The position numbers and the translations under genes are program-made. Source: Acidimicrobiia bacterium (lineage in GTDB: Bacteria > Actinomycetota > Acidimicrobiia > Acidimicrobiales > Poriferisodalaceae). From it: a DNA stretch of 64,000 nt. The stretch covers positions 62,001 through 126,000 of the forward strand of contig JAJECP010000035.1 in the NCBI GenBank assembly GCA_022821985.1, read 5' to 3'. Of this stretch, positions 40,664 through 49,103 are shown in pieces; the stretch's first letter is position 1, and each line of letters starts with the position of its first letter. The notes beneath the pieces were generated by a model. It ran no database searches, was not told where the DNA came from, and saw only the letters and a list, made by a program, of their open reading frames with translations.

Positions 40664-43186
40664 TTACAGCGCGGGCGGGGGTGCGAGGAGCGCCTCGCCC
40701 TGCCAGCCCGTGGTCGTGAACGCCGGGTCCAGCCCTGGCGCTGTGACTGCCGGCGGGTCGCCGCCCGGGTCGTGCGGCACCACGTCCCACAGCAGCGCCG
40801 GCCGCTCGCCGTGCCAGCGCACCGCCCACGACACGGGCCCGATGCGCGTCGGCACGTGGTGCACTTCGACCGGCTGGCCCAGCCAGGCTGCCGGCCAGTG
40901 CGCCGCAAGCCGCAGGCGGGCCGGTTCGCGGCCTGCTCCCCCGCTGCCGGCCGAACCGTCGTCGGGAACGTCGACCAGCAGTCGCAGCAGCGTCCGCACG
41001 AACAGGCCGCCCACCATCAGGTCGTGCCCCGTCCCGTTGGTGCCCGTGCGCAACGTCGGGTGCATGTAGGTCGGCCAGTTCAGCGTCGGCGATGCCACCG
41101 AGACCAGTGCCTCGAGCCGGTCGAAGGCGCGTCCGGGCGCCAATCGAGCCTCGGCGAGGGCCAGCAGCGCAGTGGCCACCATGTCGTGTCCGCACGACGC
41201 GGCAGTGTCGTCCACGAAGTCCGCAGGCGTGCCGTCGGCCGGCTCGGCCCCCACGAACGGCAACGGCGGCGCCCACGGCACTGCGGCATGGATCCACAGC
41301 CCGGTGTCATGCGACAGCCACTCCCAGCGCTGGCCCGACTGCTCATCCTCCTCATTCGATGCCGACTCGCCGAGCACACGCTGGACGAACCTCGCCGTGC
41401 TGCGAGTCCGGGCATTCGTGTCCGAAGACGCCTCCCACGGCAGACGTCCCAACCCATCGCGGTAGAAGGACGGCGACTCGCTGGTGTCGGCAGCGCCGTC
41501 GGCAGTATGCGGGCGAGCGCGGCGGCGTTCCCGGGAGCCGGCTCGCGGGCGCGCTGTGCCGGCGATGTCAACACGCCGTGCTTCAGGCAGCGTCAATGCC
41601 GCGCTCTGCAGGGCAGTCGCTGCACGCTCAGCACCGAGCCGCAGCAACAGTCGGCTGCTGGCTCGCAGTCCCTCCCGGATCGTCCATGGCTCCTCCTGCC
41701 AGCGCGCTTCGCGCGTCAGCAGCCAACGTGCCGCTGCTGTCACGAACTCTGAGATGCCCTCGGCAAACTCCGGGTCCGGATGCAGCGACAGCAGGTGCTC
41801 GGCGAGCACGAGCGAGGTGCCCGTCACCGAGATGCCCATGCTGGCGGTCACGCCGGAGAAGTGCTGCGCCTGGGCCTGGCGCAACAGGAGATCACGGACC
41901 TGCTCGGGCACGCCCGACTCGATGAGCGCCAGCAGCTGCACGAGGTCGTCGCCGGGGAACTGCGCATCGGTGTGCGCCGCCGGGGCCAGCATCGGGCCGA
42001 CAACGCCAGGACCGTCATCAAATGGTGCCGTCGAGAGCATCTGCGCAGCCCGCGCCGCCAGTGCAGCGTCAGCCAGCCGGCCGGCGGGCAGCTCGAGCCG
42101 GCAACCTGCATCGACACGCCGGCGCCAACCGTTGGCCACCCGTTCCACGCCGGGCACCGCATCGAGCACGGCGGCGCCGAGCGCAGGGCTGCCGGCAGCG
42201 TCCCATTCGAATGCCGAGCCGCGGCCCACAATGGCGGCGCGCAACGTCGCTCCAGCAACCAGCGGGAACACCGCCGCTGCGTTGGCGAGGTGCTGTGGGC
42301 AGGTCACCACGGCCGGATCCCGTCCATGCTGCGGCATCGATGGCGGGTCAGTTGAAGGAATGGCACCCCCGATGCTCACCGGTACAGAACTGTCCTGCCC
42401 CGCCGTGCCCTGGTTGCCAGCTTCCGCAAGCACGGCAGCGCAATCGGCCCCGTGACCGCCGACTACGACATCGCCGGGTGCGCGATCGAAGATCACCGCT
42501 GCGCGGCCCACGGCATGACCGAGGCCGTCGTCGAGCGTCATCACCCGACCGTCCACGGAGATGTCGTCAATGCACCAGGCGTTCGACCACTCCCAGATCT
42601 CGCCGTTCGAGCTCTCGAACGCGCCCAAATGGAACGGCCGGGGAGCAAGCGCAACGGCCACAGGCGCCAACGTGCGATTGGCGATCTCCACCACGAACAC
42701 CTCGGGAGCGGCGCTCGCGGGGCCATCTGCGGCCTGCTTGTCCCGTCGGCGCTTCACGTGGCCCTCAGCATCTTCGAGCTGAACCGAGGCACCCCGAGCC
42801 GCCGTTGCCCGGTGCACCACATCGCCGCCGCCGACGCGTACCACGGTCTCGACCACCGGCATCGCGTCCACCAAGCGCTGGCGCACCGACACCGCCCGCG
42901 ACGGAAACACCCATTCGTCACCGGCACGCACCCACCAGTCGAGCGCCCAGTTCCCCAGCACCACCAGTCCCCGCGGATCAACTTCAGCCCGGTCGAGCGT
43001 TTCGGGAAGCCCGATCGTCGTCCACGAGCGGCCCAGCGTGTTGGCAAGCACCGTGTCCGAAACGTGAATGCCGCCGAGCCAGTAGCGGATCTCGCAGGGC
43101 TCCGGCGCATACGCGGCCGATTTCGGGTCGAGCTGGCGCTCAGCCCACCACGGTCGCACCCACCCGTCAGGCGGCTCAGTCAGCAC
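40664..43186 (-). CDS. large glycosidase-like protein, unassigned
   Basis: An 840-residue cytoplasmic protein with no signal peptide. The N-terminal 280 residues form a likely beta domain (PCEIRYWLGGIHVSDTVLANTLGRSWTTIG, LALDWWVRAGDEWVFPSRAVSVRQRLVD). The later part (about 400-760) looks like an alpha/alpha toroid: repeated helix-loop blocks such as GHDMVATALLALAEARLAPG and TLNWPTYMHPTLRTGTNGTGHDLMVGGLFVRTLLRLL. That layout resembles glucoamylase/six-hairpin glycosidases, but I cannot place it in a family or identify acid/base residues. The start is GTG 43186 with AGGA upstream. It diverges from fbiD. Confidence 0.6.
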   Translation of the reverse strand: MLTEPPDGWVRPWWAERQLDPKSAAYAPEPCEIRYWLGGIHVSDTVLANTLGRSWTTIGLPETLDRAEVDPRGLVVLGNWALDWWVRAGDEWVFPSRAVSVRQRLVDAMPVVETVVRVGGGDVVHRATAARGASVQLEDAEGHVKRRRDKQAADGPASAAPEVFVVEIANRTLAPVAVALAPRPFHLGAFESSNGEIWEWSNAWCIDDISVDGRVMTLDDGLGHAVGRAAVIFDRAPGDVVVGGHGADCAAVLAEAGNQGTAGQDSSVPVSIGGAIPSTDPPSMPQHGRDPAVVTCPQHLANAAAVFPLVAGATLRAAIVGRGSAFEWDAAGSPALGAAVLDAVPGVERVANGWRRRVDAGCRLELPAGRLADAALAARAAQMLSTAPFDDGPGVVGPMLAPAAHTDAQFPGDDLVQLLALIESGVPEQVRDLLLRQAQAQHFSGVTASMGISVTGTSLVLAEHLLSLHPDPEFAEGISEFVTAAARWLLTREARWQEEPWTIREGLRASSRLLLRLGAERAATALQSAALTLPEARRVDIAGTARPRAGSRERRRARPHTADGAADTSESPSFYRDGLGRLPWEASSDTNARTRSTARFVQRVLGESASNEEDEQSGQRWEWLSHDTGLWIHAAVPWAPPLPFVGAEPADGTPADFVDDTAASCGHDMVATALLALAEARLAPGRAFDRLEALVSVASPTLNWPTYMHPTLRTGTNGTGHDLMVGGLFVRTLLRLLVDVPDDGSAGSGGAGREPARLRLAAHWPAAWLGQPVEVHHVPTRIGPVSWAVRWHGERPALLWDVVPHDPGGDPPAVTAPGLDPAFTTTGWQGEALLAPPPAL

Positions 43187-43291
43187 CGTCTTGTCCTAGC
43201 AAATCGGAGCCCGCCGACCGAGCCGCATCCGTCTTCGGTCGATGCGCCCACGAACCCTCCCAACGAGTGCGCTCGGGCTTCTGAGCGGTCA

Positions 43292-43297
43292 TACACT
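43292..43297 (+). promoter_or_regulatory. -10 box (TACACT) of fbiD
   Basis: TACACT lies eight bases before the GTG at 43306; no Shine-Dalgarno is visible. Confidence 0.5.
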
Positions 43298-43305
43298 CGC
43301 CGCGG

Positions 43306-43962
43306 GTGACTGATCGCGGCAACCCCGAAGCGGTGGTGCTGATCCCCGTGAAGGACTTCGAGCTGGCCAAGGGCCGACTCGCCCCGCAGCTTCCGGCTGG
43401 TGAGCGGGCCGAGTTGGCTCGTTCCATGGCAGCGCGGGTGGTGCAGGCGGCCGGTCGCATGCAGGCGCTCGTTGTCTGCGACAACGACGAGGTGGCGGAG
43501 TGGGCACATTCGGTGGGGGCCCATCCGCTACGAATCGAGATTCGGGGACTGAATGGCGCCCTCACTGCTGCTGTCGAGCGCCTGTCGGCCGAGACGCCAG
43601 AGGAATCACCGCCGTGGCGAAACTCAACGGACAGCGACGCCGCTTCCGATGGCCGCTGGCCGCAGCACGTCGTGATCGCCCACGGTGATCTGCCCCGCGC
43701 CGAGACGCTCGAAGGACTGGCCGAGCCGGGCACCGTGACGATCGTGCCCGACCGGCATCTCGACGGCACCAATGTGATGGCGCTGCCGCTGGGCACCGGG
43801 TTCGAGTTTCACTACGGGCCTGGTTCATTCAAGGCCCACTGTGACGAAGCGCAGCGCTGCGGGCTCAATCTGCAGGTGCGGCGGGTCGCAGCGCTCGAAT
43901 TCGACATCGACACACCCGACGATCTCGCGGCGCATCTCGCCGACGCCGACAGCCAGCGATGA
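43306..43962 (+). CDS. fbiD: phosphoenolpyruvate/2-phospholactate guanylyltransferase (F420 biosynthesis)
   Basis: A 218-residue CofC/FbiD nucleotidyltransferase that activates phosphoenolpyruvate or 2-phospholactate with GTP as the first step of the F420 side chain. Blocks: AVVLIPVKDFELAKGRLAPQLPAGERAELARSM (nucleotide-binding), VVIAHGDLPRAETL (Asp for metal) and TNVMALPLGTGFEFHYGPGSFKAHCDEA, then FDIDTPDDL. A variable insert (about residues 90-110) separates the two halves. It is coupled to the PIG-L gene by an ATGA overlap. It explains how the F420 enzymes of this window obtain their cofactor. Confidence 0.9.
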   Translation: MTDRGNPEAVVLIPVKDFELAKGRLAPQLPAGERAELARSMAARVVQAAGRMQALVVCDNDEVAEWAHSVGAHPLRIEIRGLNGALTAAVERLSAETPEESPPWRNSTDSDAASDGRWPQHVVIAHGDLPRAETLEGLAEPGTVTIVPDRHLDGTNVMALPLGTGFEFHYGPGSFKAHCDEAQRCGLNLQVRRVAALEFDIDTPDDLAAHLADADSQR

Positions 43963-44702
43963 CCGCTGACGCCGGATTCTCGATTGACCTGCCAGTGCCG
44001 GCATCGGCACTCGTCATCGCGGCTCACCCCGACGATGCCGAGTTCGACTGCGGGGCGACGCTGGCCAAGTGGGCAGCCGCCGGCGCGGTCGTCCACCACT
44101 TCGTCTGCACCGACGGCTCGAAGGGCACGTGGGACGCCGACTGCGACCAAGCAGCGCTGCTGCGAACCCGCCAGAACGAGCAGCGTGCCGCCGCTGCCAC
44201 GCTCGGCGGCACCGGCGAGGTGCGCTTCGGCGGCCACGTCGACGGCGAGCTCGACAGCGACCTCGCGACCCGAGCGCAGGTCGCCCAGGTCATCCGCGAG
44301 CTGCGCCCTGCCGTCGTGCTGGGTCACGACCCGTGGAAGCGCTACCGGCTCCATCCCGACCATCGCCACGCGGGGCTGCTGGCCGTCGAGGGCGTCGTGG
44401 CCGCCCGCGACCCGTTCTTCTTCCCCGAGCAGGGCCTGCCGCCGCATCGCCCCGACGAGCTGCTGCTGTTCGAGGCCGACGAACCGGACCACGCGGAAAA
44501 CGTGGAGGGCTGGACTGCCACCAAGACGGAGGCGCTGCTGTGCCACCACACCCAGTTCGTGACCACCCACGACATCACCGACCCTGACGATCCCGCCCAG
44601 GTGCAGCGCTTCGCCGACTGGGTGGATGCGGTCGCTGCGGCCAGCGGCCAGCAGGCCGGGCTCGCCTACGCGGAGCTGTTCAAGCGCATCGACGGCGTCT
44701 GA
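43959..44702 (+). CDS. PIG-L/LmbE family deacetylase
   Basis: A 247-residue zinc deacetylase. Metal motifs are IAAHPDDAEFDCGATL and YRLHPDHRHAG, with CTDGSKGTW typical of the family. It is distinct from mca and MshB in length and motifs, so the substrate (some N-acetyl sugar) is uncertain. It overlaps fbiD by four bases, which ties its expression to F420 synthesis without proving a functional link. It converges on the DNA methyltransferase. Confidence 0.85.
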   Translation: MTADAGFSIDLPVPASALVIAAHPDDAEFDCGATLAKWAAAGAVVHHFVCTDGSKGTWDADCDQAALLRTRQNEQRAAAATLGGTGEVRFGGHVDGELDSDLATRAQVAQVIRELRPAVVLGHDPWKRYRLHPDHRHAGLLAVEGVVAARDPFFFPEQGLPPHRPDELLLFEADEPDHAENVEGWTATKTEALLCHHTQFVTTHDITDPDDPAQVQRFADWVDAVAAASGQQAGLAYAELFKRIDGV

Positions 44703-44708
44703 GCTTCG

Positions 44709-46265
44709 CTAGGGCGCGGTGTCAATCTCGCCGTCGTCCCAGAAGCCGGCGAGCGGGGCCGCAGCACCGTCGGCATAGCTCGCGAGCCTGTCTATCGCCG
44801 CCTCGTCGAACAGCTCGATGACGTCGAAGACTGCAGTTGGTCCGAGCGTGCGCAGCGCACGGTCGCCCTCGGCACCCACTCGGGGCAGATGCGGGGTCAG
44901 CAGCAGCACGCGTGCGCCGGGCTGTGCCGAGGCCAGCACCGACGCTCGCCCCAGCGCCTTCCACAGCGTCTCGGCGCGCAGCAGTCCGGGCCGCACGGTG
45001 GTGAACGCCCCGGCTACATCGATCCACCACTCACGGCTCGTCCGGTCGGCCACCAGGAAGCTGAACTTCACACCAGAGCCGCGCACCGTGGCGGGGCTGC
45101 GCACGATCTCGAAGCCCGAGCGTTCCAGCAGCTCACTGGCGATGTCGTGGGACTTGCGACCGGCTTCCACCGCTTGGCCGACAAAGGCATCGGCCGTCAT
45201 CGCATCAGCAATTGCCTTCGGCGCGGCGCTGCTCAACTCGAACAGCGGCGGCTGCGCGGTGGGGCGTGGACCTTCCGGCGGAGCTGAGTCCGCAGCAGCC
45301 ACGCGTGCGCGTGCCAAGTCCACGTAATCGGGGTTCAGGTCGTAGCCAACCGGCCGCCGGCCGCACAGAACGCTCGCGACCAGCGTGGTGCCGGAACCCA
45401 TGAACGGGTCGAGCACCAGGTCGTCCTCGTAGGTGTACAGGTCGATCAGACGCCGGGGCAGCTCCAAGGGGAACGGCGCGGGGTGCCGCACCCGCTGCGC
45501 ACTCTCGGGCCCCATGTCCCACACGTCGAGCGTGGCTTCCATGAACTCATCGGTGGACAGGCTGCTGCGGTGCGGCAGCCCCTCGTCCTCGCGCTGCGCG
45601 GCCGAGCGCGCCCGGTCGAAGCGGCCCTTGCTGGCGATCACGATGCGCTCGGTGGTGTCACGCAGCGTCGGATTGGACGGGCTGCGGAACGACCCCCATG
45701 CGCACGACCCGCTCGATCCCTTGCTCTTCTGCCACACGATCTCGCCGCGCAGCAGCAGGCCGAGTTCCTCGAAGATGCGGGCCACGTCGCCCGACAGGCT
45801 GCGATACGGCTTGCGGCCCAGGTTCGCCACGTTGACGGCGATGCGACCGCCCGGTTCGAGCACCCGCACGCACTCCGCGAAGACATCCCGCAGCATGTCG
45901 AGATAGTCGAAATAGCTGGTGGGAATGCGGCTGTCGGTGCCGGCGGCGACGGCATCTTCGTACGACTTGCCCACGAAGTACGGCGGTGAGGTGACCACCA
46001 GCGCCACGCACGCATCGTGCAGCTCGGCCATCTGCCGAGCGTCACCGCAGAAGCAGCCGTCGCCGAGGCGTTCGGCCAGCTTGGGATCGATGTCAGGCCC
46101 CCGAGCCACCGCGTCGTCATCGGACAGAACCGGCGGCGTAAAGCGCTCGTAGAACGCCGACGCATCGTGGCCCTCGCGCCGGGAGGCGCCGAATCGAGAC
46201 GTCGCCGTCCGACGAGCAGACGGCACGACGGTGCGCGTTCCGCCCAATGGCTCCCGGGGAGTCAT
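44709..46265 (-). CDS. beta-class DNA methyltransferase with extra C-terminal domain
   Basis: A 518-residue methyltransferase starting MTPREPLGGTRTVV (GGA Shine-Dalgarno). Motif IV is TSPPYF (92-97) and motif I is LDPFMGSGTTLVAS (about 285-298), so catalytic motif precedes the SAM motif: beta class, N4-cytosine or N6-adenine type. The target-recognition region lies between (about 180-260). A further 190 residues follow (DIASELLERSGFEIVRSPATVRGSGVKFSFL, WWIDVAGAFTTVRPGLLRAETLWKALGRASVL). This has the alternating pattern of a nuclease-like fold, though a PD-(D/E)XK triad is not clear. No restriction enzyme is adjacent. Confidence 0.82.
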   Translation of the reverse strand: MTPREPLGGTRTVVPSARRTATSRFGASRREGHDASAFYERFTPPVLSDDDAVARGPDIDPKLAERLGDGCFCGDARQMAELHDACVALVVTSPPYFVGKSYEDAVAAGTDSRIPTSYFDYLDMLRDVFAECVRVLEPGGRIAVNVANLGRKPYRSLSGDVARIFEELGLLLRGEIVWQKSKGSSGSCAWGSFRSPSNPTLRDTTERIVIASKGRFDRARSAAQREDEGLPHRSSLSTDEFMEATLDVWDMGPESAQRVRHPAPFPLELPRRLIDLYTYEDDLVLDPFMGSGTTLVASVLCGRRPVGYDLNPDYVDLARARVAAADSAPPEGPRPTAQPPLFELSSAAPKAIADAMTADAFVGQAVEAGRKSHDIASELLERSGFEIVRSPATVRGSGVKFSFLVADRTSREWWIDVAGAFTTVRPGLLRAETLWKALGRASVLASAQPGARVLLLTPHLPRVGAEGDRALRTLGPTAVFDVIELFDEAAIDRLASYADGAAAPLAGFWDDGEIDTAP

Positions 46266-46380
46266 TTGTTCCAAGGTACCGAACAGACGCGCGCCCGCCA
46301 AGAGGCCCTATGACGGCAGGTAGGGGTGGGTGGCACCGAACGGGGACCCCGCAGCCCGCAGCTTGCGATGACCGCGGGGC

Positions 46381-46402
46381 GCGCGGGCGCTTGCGCCCGC
46401 GC
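46381..46402 (-). terminator. very stable GC hairpin after the alaX-like gene
   Basis: GCGCGGGCGC (46381-46390) and GCGCCCGCGC (46393-46402) are perfectly complementary with a two-base centre. It lies between the alaX-like stop and the methyltransferase start. No T tract follows, but it should stop or protect the transcript. Confidence 0.6.
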
Positions 46403-46448
46403 CGGCGAGGCAGGGGTGACAGGACCCGCCCCGGGCTCCAAGGTTCGC

Positions 46449-47192
46449 TTAAGCGTCGTGGAGCACCATGCGGACGCGCTTGTTGCCCTTGCCCTTCGAT
46501 TCGGTCTTGGTGATCTCGAAGCGGCCCACGGCGCCGGTGGACGCCACATGGGTGCCCCCGTCGGCTTGGCGGTCGAGCCCCACGATGTCCACCACCCGGA
46601 TGTCGGTCACCCACTCGGGGATCAGGTTGACCTTGGTGCGGATCAGCTCGGGGTCGGCCAGCGCCACCGCGCGTTCCAGGAAGCTCACCTCGATGGGCCG
46701 ATCCGCGGCGATCTCGGCATTGACCAACTCGGTAACCCGTGCAGCGAAGCCCTCCGGCAACGGGCTGAACTCGAAGTCCATGCGGGCGGCCAGCGGTTCC
46801 ATGTTCCCGCCGGTCACCAGCACGCCCCACTCGTTCCAGATGACCCCGCACAGGATGTGCAGCGCGGTGTGGGTACGCATGAGCTGCAGCCGGCGCTTCC
46901 AGTCGACGGTGCCGGAGACTGCCGTTCCCTCCGGCGGAGGCTGGCCGTCCACCCAGTGCCAGATGAGGTCGCCCTCCTTGCGGACGTTGAGCACCTGCCA
47001 GGTGTTGCCGCCCTGGTCGGCGAGCGTGCCGGTGTCATGCGGCTGCCCGCCGCCAGTGGCGTAGAAGACGGTGTGATCGAGCGCGACGGCATCGTCACGC
47101 ACAGCGACCACCGTCGCCTCGACGGTCTGCTGGTACGCGTCGCGCAGGTAGATCTGATCGGTCGAGTGTTCGGCGTTCTCTTCGTCGCTCAT
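46449..47192 (-). CDS. alaX: alanyl-tRNA editing protein (AlaX-like)
   Basis: A 247-residue free-standing editing protein that removes mischarged Ser or Gly from tRNA-Ala. Zinc motif part one is HTALHIL (His pair); part two is QADGGTHVASTGAVG, where the usual Cys of C-x-x-x-H appears as Asp while His is kept. An N-terminal beta domain has the FYATGGGQPHDTGTL block. Start: ATG 47192, because a TATCGT -10 box lies eight bases before it; an ATG at 47225 is possible but would place the -10 box inside the gene. The C-terminal Lys/Arg-rich tail (TESKGKGNKRVRMVL) suits RNA binding. Confidence 0.88.
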   Translation of the reverse strand: MSDEENAEHSTDQIYLRDAYQQTVEATVVAVRDDAVALDHTVFYATGGGQPHDTGTLADQGGNTWQVLNVRKEGDLIWHWVDGQPPPEGTAVSGTVDWKRRLQLMRTHTALHILCGVIWNEWGVLVTGGNMEPLAARMDFEFSPLPEGFAARVTELVNAEIAADRPIEVSFLERAVALADPELIRTKVNLIPEWVTDIRVVDIVGLDRQADGGTHVASTGAVGRFEITKTESKGKGNKRVRMVLHDA

Positions 47193-47200
47193 CGCCGCAG

Positions 47201-47206
47201 ACGATA
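47201..47206 (-). promoter_or_regulatory. -10 box (TATCGT) of the alaX-like gene
   Basis: TATCGT on the minus strand is followed by eight bases and the ATG at 47192. It decides the start in favour of 47192. Confidence 0.55.
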
Positions 47207-47257
47207 CGTCGCCGAGCTCCCGCATCGGTCAGTCAGCTCGGCGGGGACAGCGGCCGT

Positions 47258-47263
47258 TACGGT
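47258..47263 (+). promoter_or_regulatory. -10 box (TACGGT) of the EEP hydrolase gene
   Basis: TACGGT is followed by six bases and the GTG at 47270, in a short divergent promoter region shared with the alaX-like gene. Confidence 0.55.
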
Positions 47264-47269
47264 GACGCT

Positions 47270-48076
47270 GTGCGCATCGTGACCTGGAACTTGTGGTGGC
47301 GCTTCGGCGACAACTGGGAGGCCCGCCACGAGGCCATTGCCGCCACGCTTGCCGCACTCGACGCCGACATCGTGTGCTGCCAGGAGATCTGGGCCGAGCG
47401 TGACGGCCCGAACCAGGCCGATCTGCTCGGCGAGGCGCTGGGCATGAATGTCGCGCACCACCCGCGCTTCGGCCGGCGGGGACTGTCGTTCAGCAATGCG
47501 ATCCTGAGCCGCACAGCCATCATCGAATCCGGCTCGCACTCGCTGGCTGTCGGCGACCCCTCGTCGCCCGAAGGTCTGCAGTCGGGGCACCGGACCGCAG
47601 TCGTGGCCCGGATCGCACGCGGAGACGGCGAGATGACCGTCATCTGCACCCACCTCGAGCACCGCTTCCATCTCAGCGAGATCCGCCAGGCACAGGTGGC
47701 CACGCTGTGCGAACTGGCAGCACCTCATCACGATCCCGAGGGCTTCCCGATCGTCATGGCCGGCGACTTCAACGCCGTCCCGAGCTCCGAGGAGATCAGG
47801 CTGCTGACCGGCGAACGCCCACCGCCGGTGCACGGGTTGGTCTGGAGCGACGCTTGGGCACAGGCCGGCGACGGCCCCGGCTTCACCTGGAGCGGCCAGA
47901 ACCCTTACCTGCACCAAGCCATGTGGCCGAACCGGCGCATCGACTACGTGTTCGTGTCGACGCCGCGCCCGGTCCCCCAGGGCAACATCACGGGTGTCCG
48001 ACTGCTCGGCACCGAAGCCGTCGACGGAGTGGTGCCATCCGACCACTACGGACTGGTCGTGGACTTGGTCGACTGA
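47270..48076 (+). CDS. endonuclease/exonuclease/phosphatase (EEP) family hydrolase
   Basis: A 268-residue metal-dependent hydrolase: MRIVTWNLWWRFGDNW (Asn), DADIVCCQEIW (Glu), VICTHLEHRF (His), VMAGDFNAVPSSEE (Asp-Asn) and RRIDYVFVS with final SDHYGLVVDL (Asp-His). The complete catalytic set is present. Members cut nucleic acid or phosphoesters; no signal peptide is present, so it works in the cytoplasm. The GTG start is set by a TACGGT box six bases upstream. It converges on pafC. Confidence 0.88.
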   Translation: MRIVTWNLWWRFGDNWEARHEAIAATLAALDADIVCCQEIWAERDGPNQADLLGEALGMNVAHHPRFGRRGLSFSNAILSRTAIIESGSHSLAVGDPSSPEGLQSGHRTAVVARIARGDGEMTVICTHLEHRFHLSEIRQAQVATLCELAAPHHDPEGFPIVMAGDFNAVPSSEEIRLLTGERPPPVHGLVWSDAWAQAGDGPGFTWSGQNPYLHQAMWPNRRIDYVFVSTPRPVPQGNITGVRLLGTEAVDGVVPSDHYGLVVDLVD

Positions 48077-48086
48077 GCCGCGGGCG

Positions 48087-49103
48087 TCAGGTTCCGTAGA
48101 GCTCCAGGATCGACGCAGCGGCGGCGCTGCCTGCTTCGGCCAGCTCGGGCGGCAGCTCCGCCGCGTTCACGACCTGCGTTTCTGCGCCGAGGCGCAGCAG
48201 CATCTGGCTGAGCACGAACGGGCTGCGGATCGCGTACGTCACGATGCACCGATCGCCGTTGTCGCGTACCTCCCGTGACGGGTACGCCTCCACTTGCCAC
48301 AAGTCGCTGCGGGGAATCGACAGCACCACATCGGTCGTCTCGTCCGACTCGGCTGGCGCAACGGCGCCGAGCTCGGCTGAGCTGCCTGGCGCCTCGCGGG
48401 GCTCGGCCGGGCCGCCTGACGCCTCGCGAAGCTCGGCCGAACGGCCATGCACTTCGCCGGTGTCGCTGCACTCCTCGACGCGGTCGACACGGAACGAGCG
48501 CAGGTCTTGGCGCAGGTGGCACCAGCCCCGCAGGTACCAATGCCCGTCGGCCAGCGAGACATCCAGCGGGTCCACTCGACGCTCGGTGACGGCGTCGGTA
48601 TTGGGGGTGTAGTAGTGGATGCTGACGGTGGTCCGAACGCGCACGGCTTCCCGCAGCGTCGGCAAGCTGCGTGGCAGCGGCAGCTCCACCGACACCCGTA
48701 CTCGCTCGCCGTACGCTGCGCGCAGCTTGTCGAGCGCTGTCGCCAACGCACCCGACCGGTCGGCGCCGCGCAGGGCCAGCGCCGATTGCCCCGCTACCAG
48801 GATCCCGAACGCCTGCGGCACCGACAGGTTGAGCGGCCGATCCAGCATCGCTCCGGGCTCGACATGCACCCACGCCTCGCCGGCGTCGCCCTCGTCGCCG
48901 AACACGACGATGCCCAGATTCTCGTACGCACCTGCCCCGGCCACCTCGTAGCACATGGCCGCGAGCAGCAGGTCGTACACGGCGGCCGGACGCATTTCGA
49001 ATCGCTCGGCGATGTCGCCCACCGTGGCGCCACCCCGTTCGACCACCCACGGAACGATGGCCAGCAGGCGCTCGATTTTGGTCGACGTGCTGGGTCCCCT
49101 CAC
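48087..49103 (-). CDS. pafC: WYL-domain transcriptional regulator PafC
   Basis: A 338-residue regulator: N-terminal winged helix (IERLLAIVPWVVERGGATVGDIAERFEM), a WYL domain (RRVDPLDVSLADGHWYLRGWCHLRQDLRSFRVDRVEEC) and a WCX-type C-terminus. It pairs with PafB to activate LexA-independent DNA-damage genes in actinobacteria. Its GTG start overlaps the pafB stop by four bases (GTGA); the longer open frame to 49145 is not needed. A linker of three 10-residue repeats (AELREASGGPAEPREAPGSS) lies near residue 215-245 inside the WYL/WCX junction. Confidence 0.88.
   Translation of the reverse strand: MRGPSTSTKIERLLAIVPWVVERGGATVGDIAERFEMRPAAVYDLLLAAMCYEVAGAGAYENLGIVVFGDEGDAGEAWVHVEPGAMLDRPLNLSVPQAFGILVAGQSALALRGADRSGALATALDKLRAAYGERVRVSVELPLPRSLPTLREAVRVRTTVSIHYYTPNTDAVTERRVDPLDVSLADGHWYLRGWCHLRQDLRSFRVDRVEECSDTGEVHGRSAELREASGGPAEPREAPGSSAELGAVAPAESDETTDVVLSIPRSDLWQVEAYPSREVRDNGDRCIVTYAIRSPFVLSQMLLRLGAETQVVNAAELPPELAEAGSAAAASILELYGT
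48371..48460. repeat. 30-base tandem repeat inside pafC
   Basis: GCTCGGC recurs at 48371, 48401 and 48431, a 30-base period, with the first two units strongly alike and the third diverged. It encodes the Ala/Pro/Glu/Arg linker of PafC. Confidence 0.85.
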
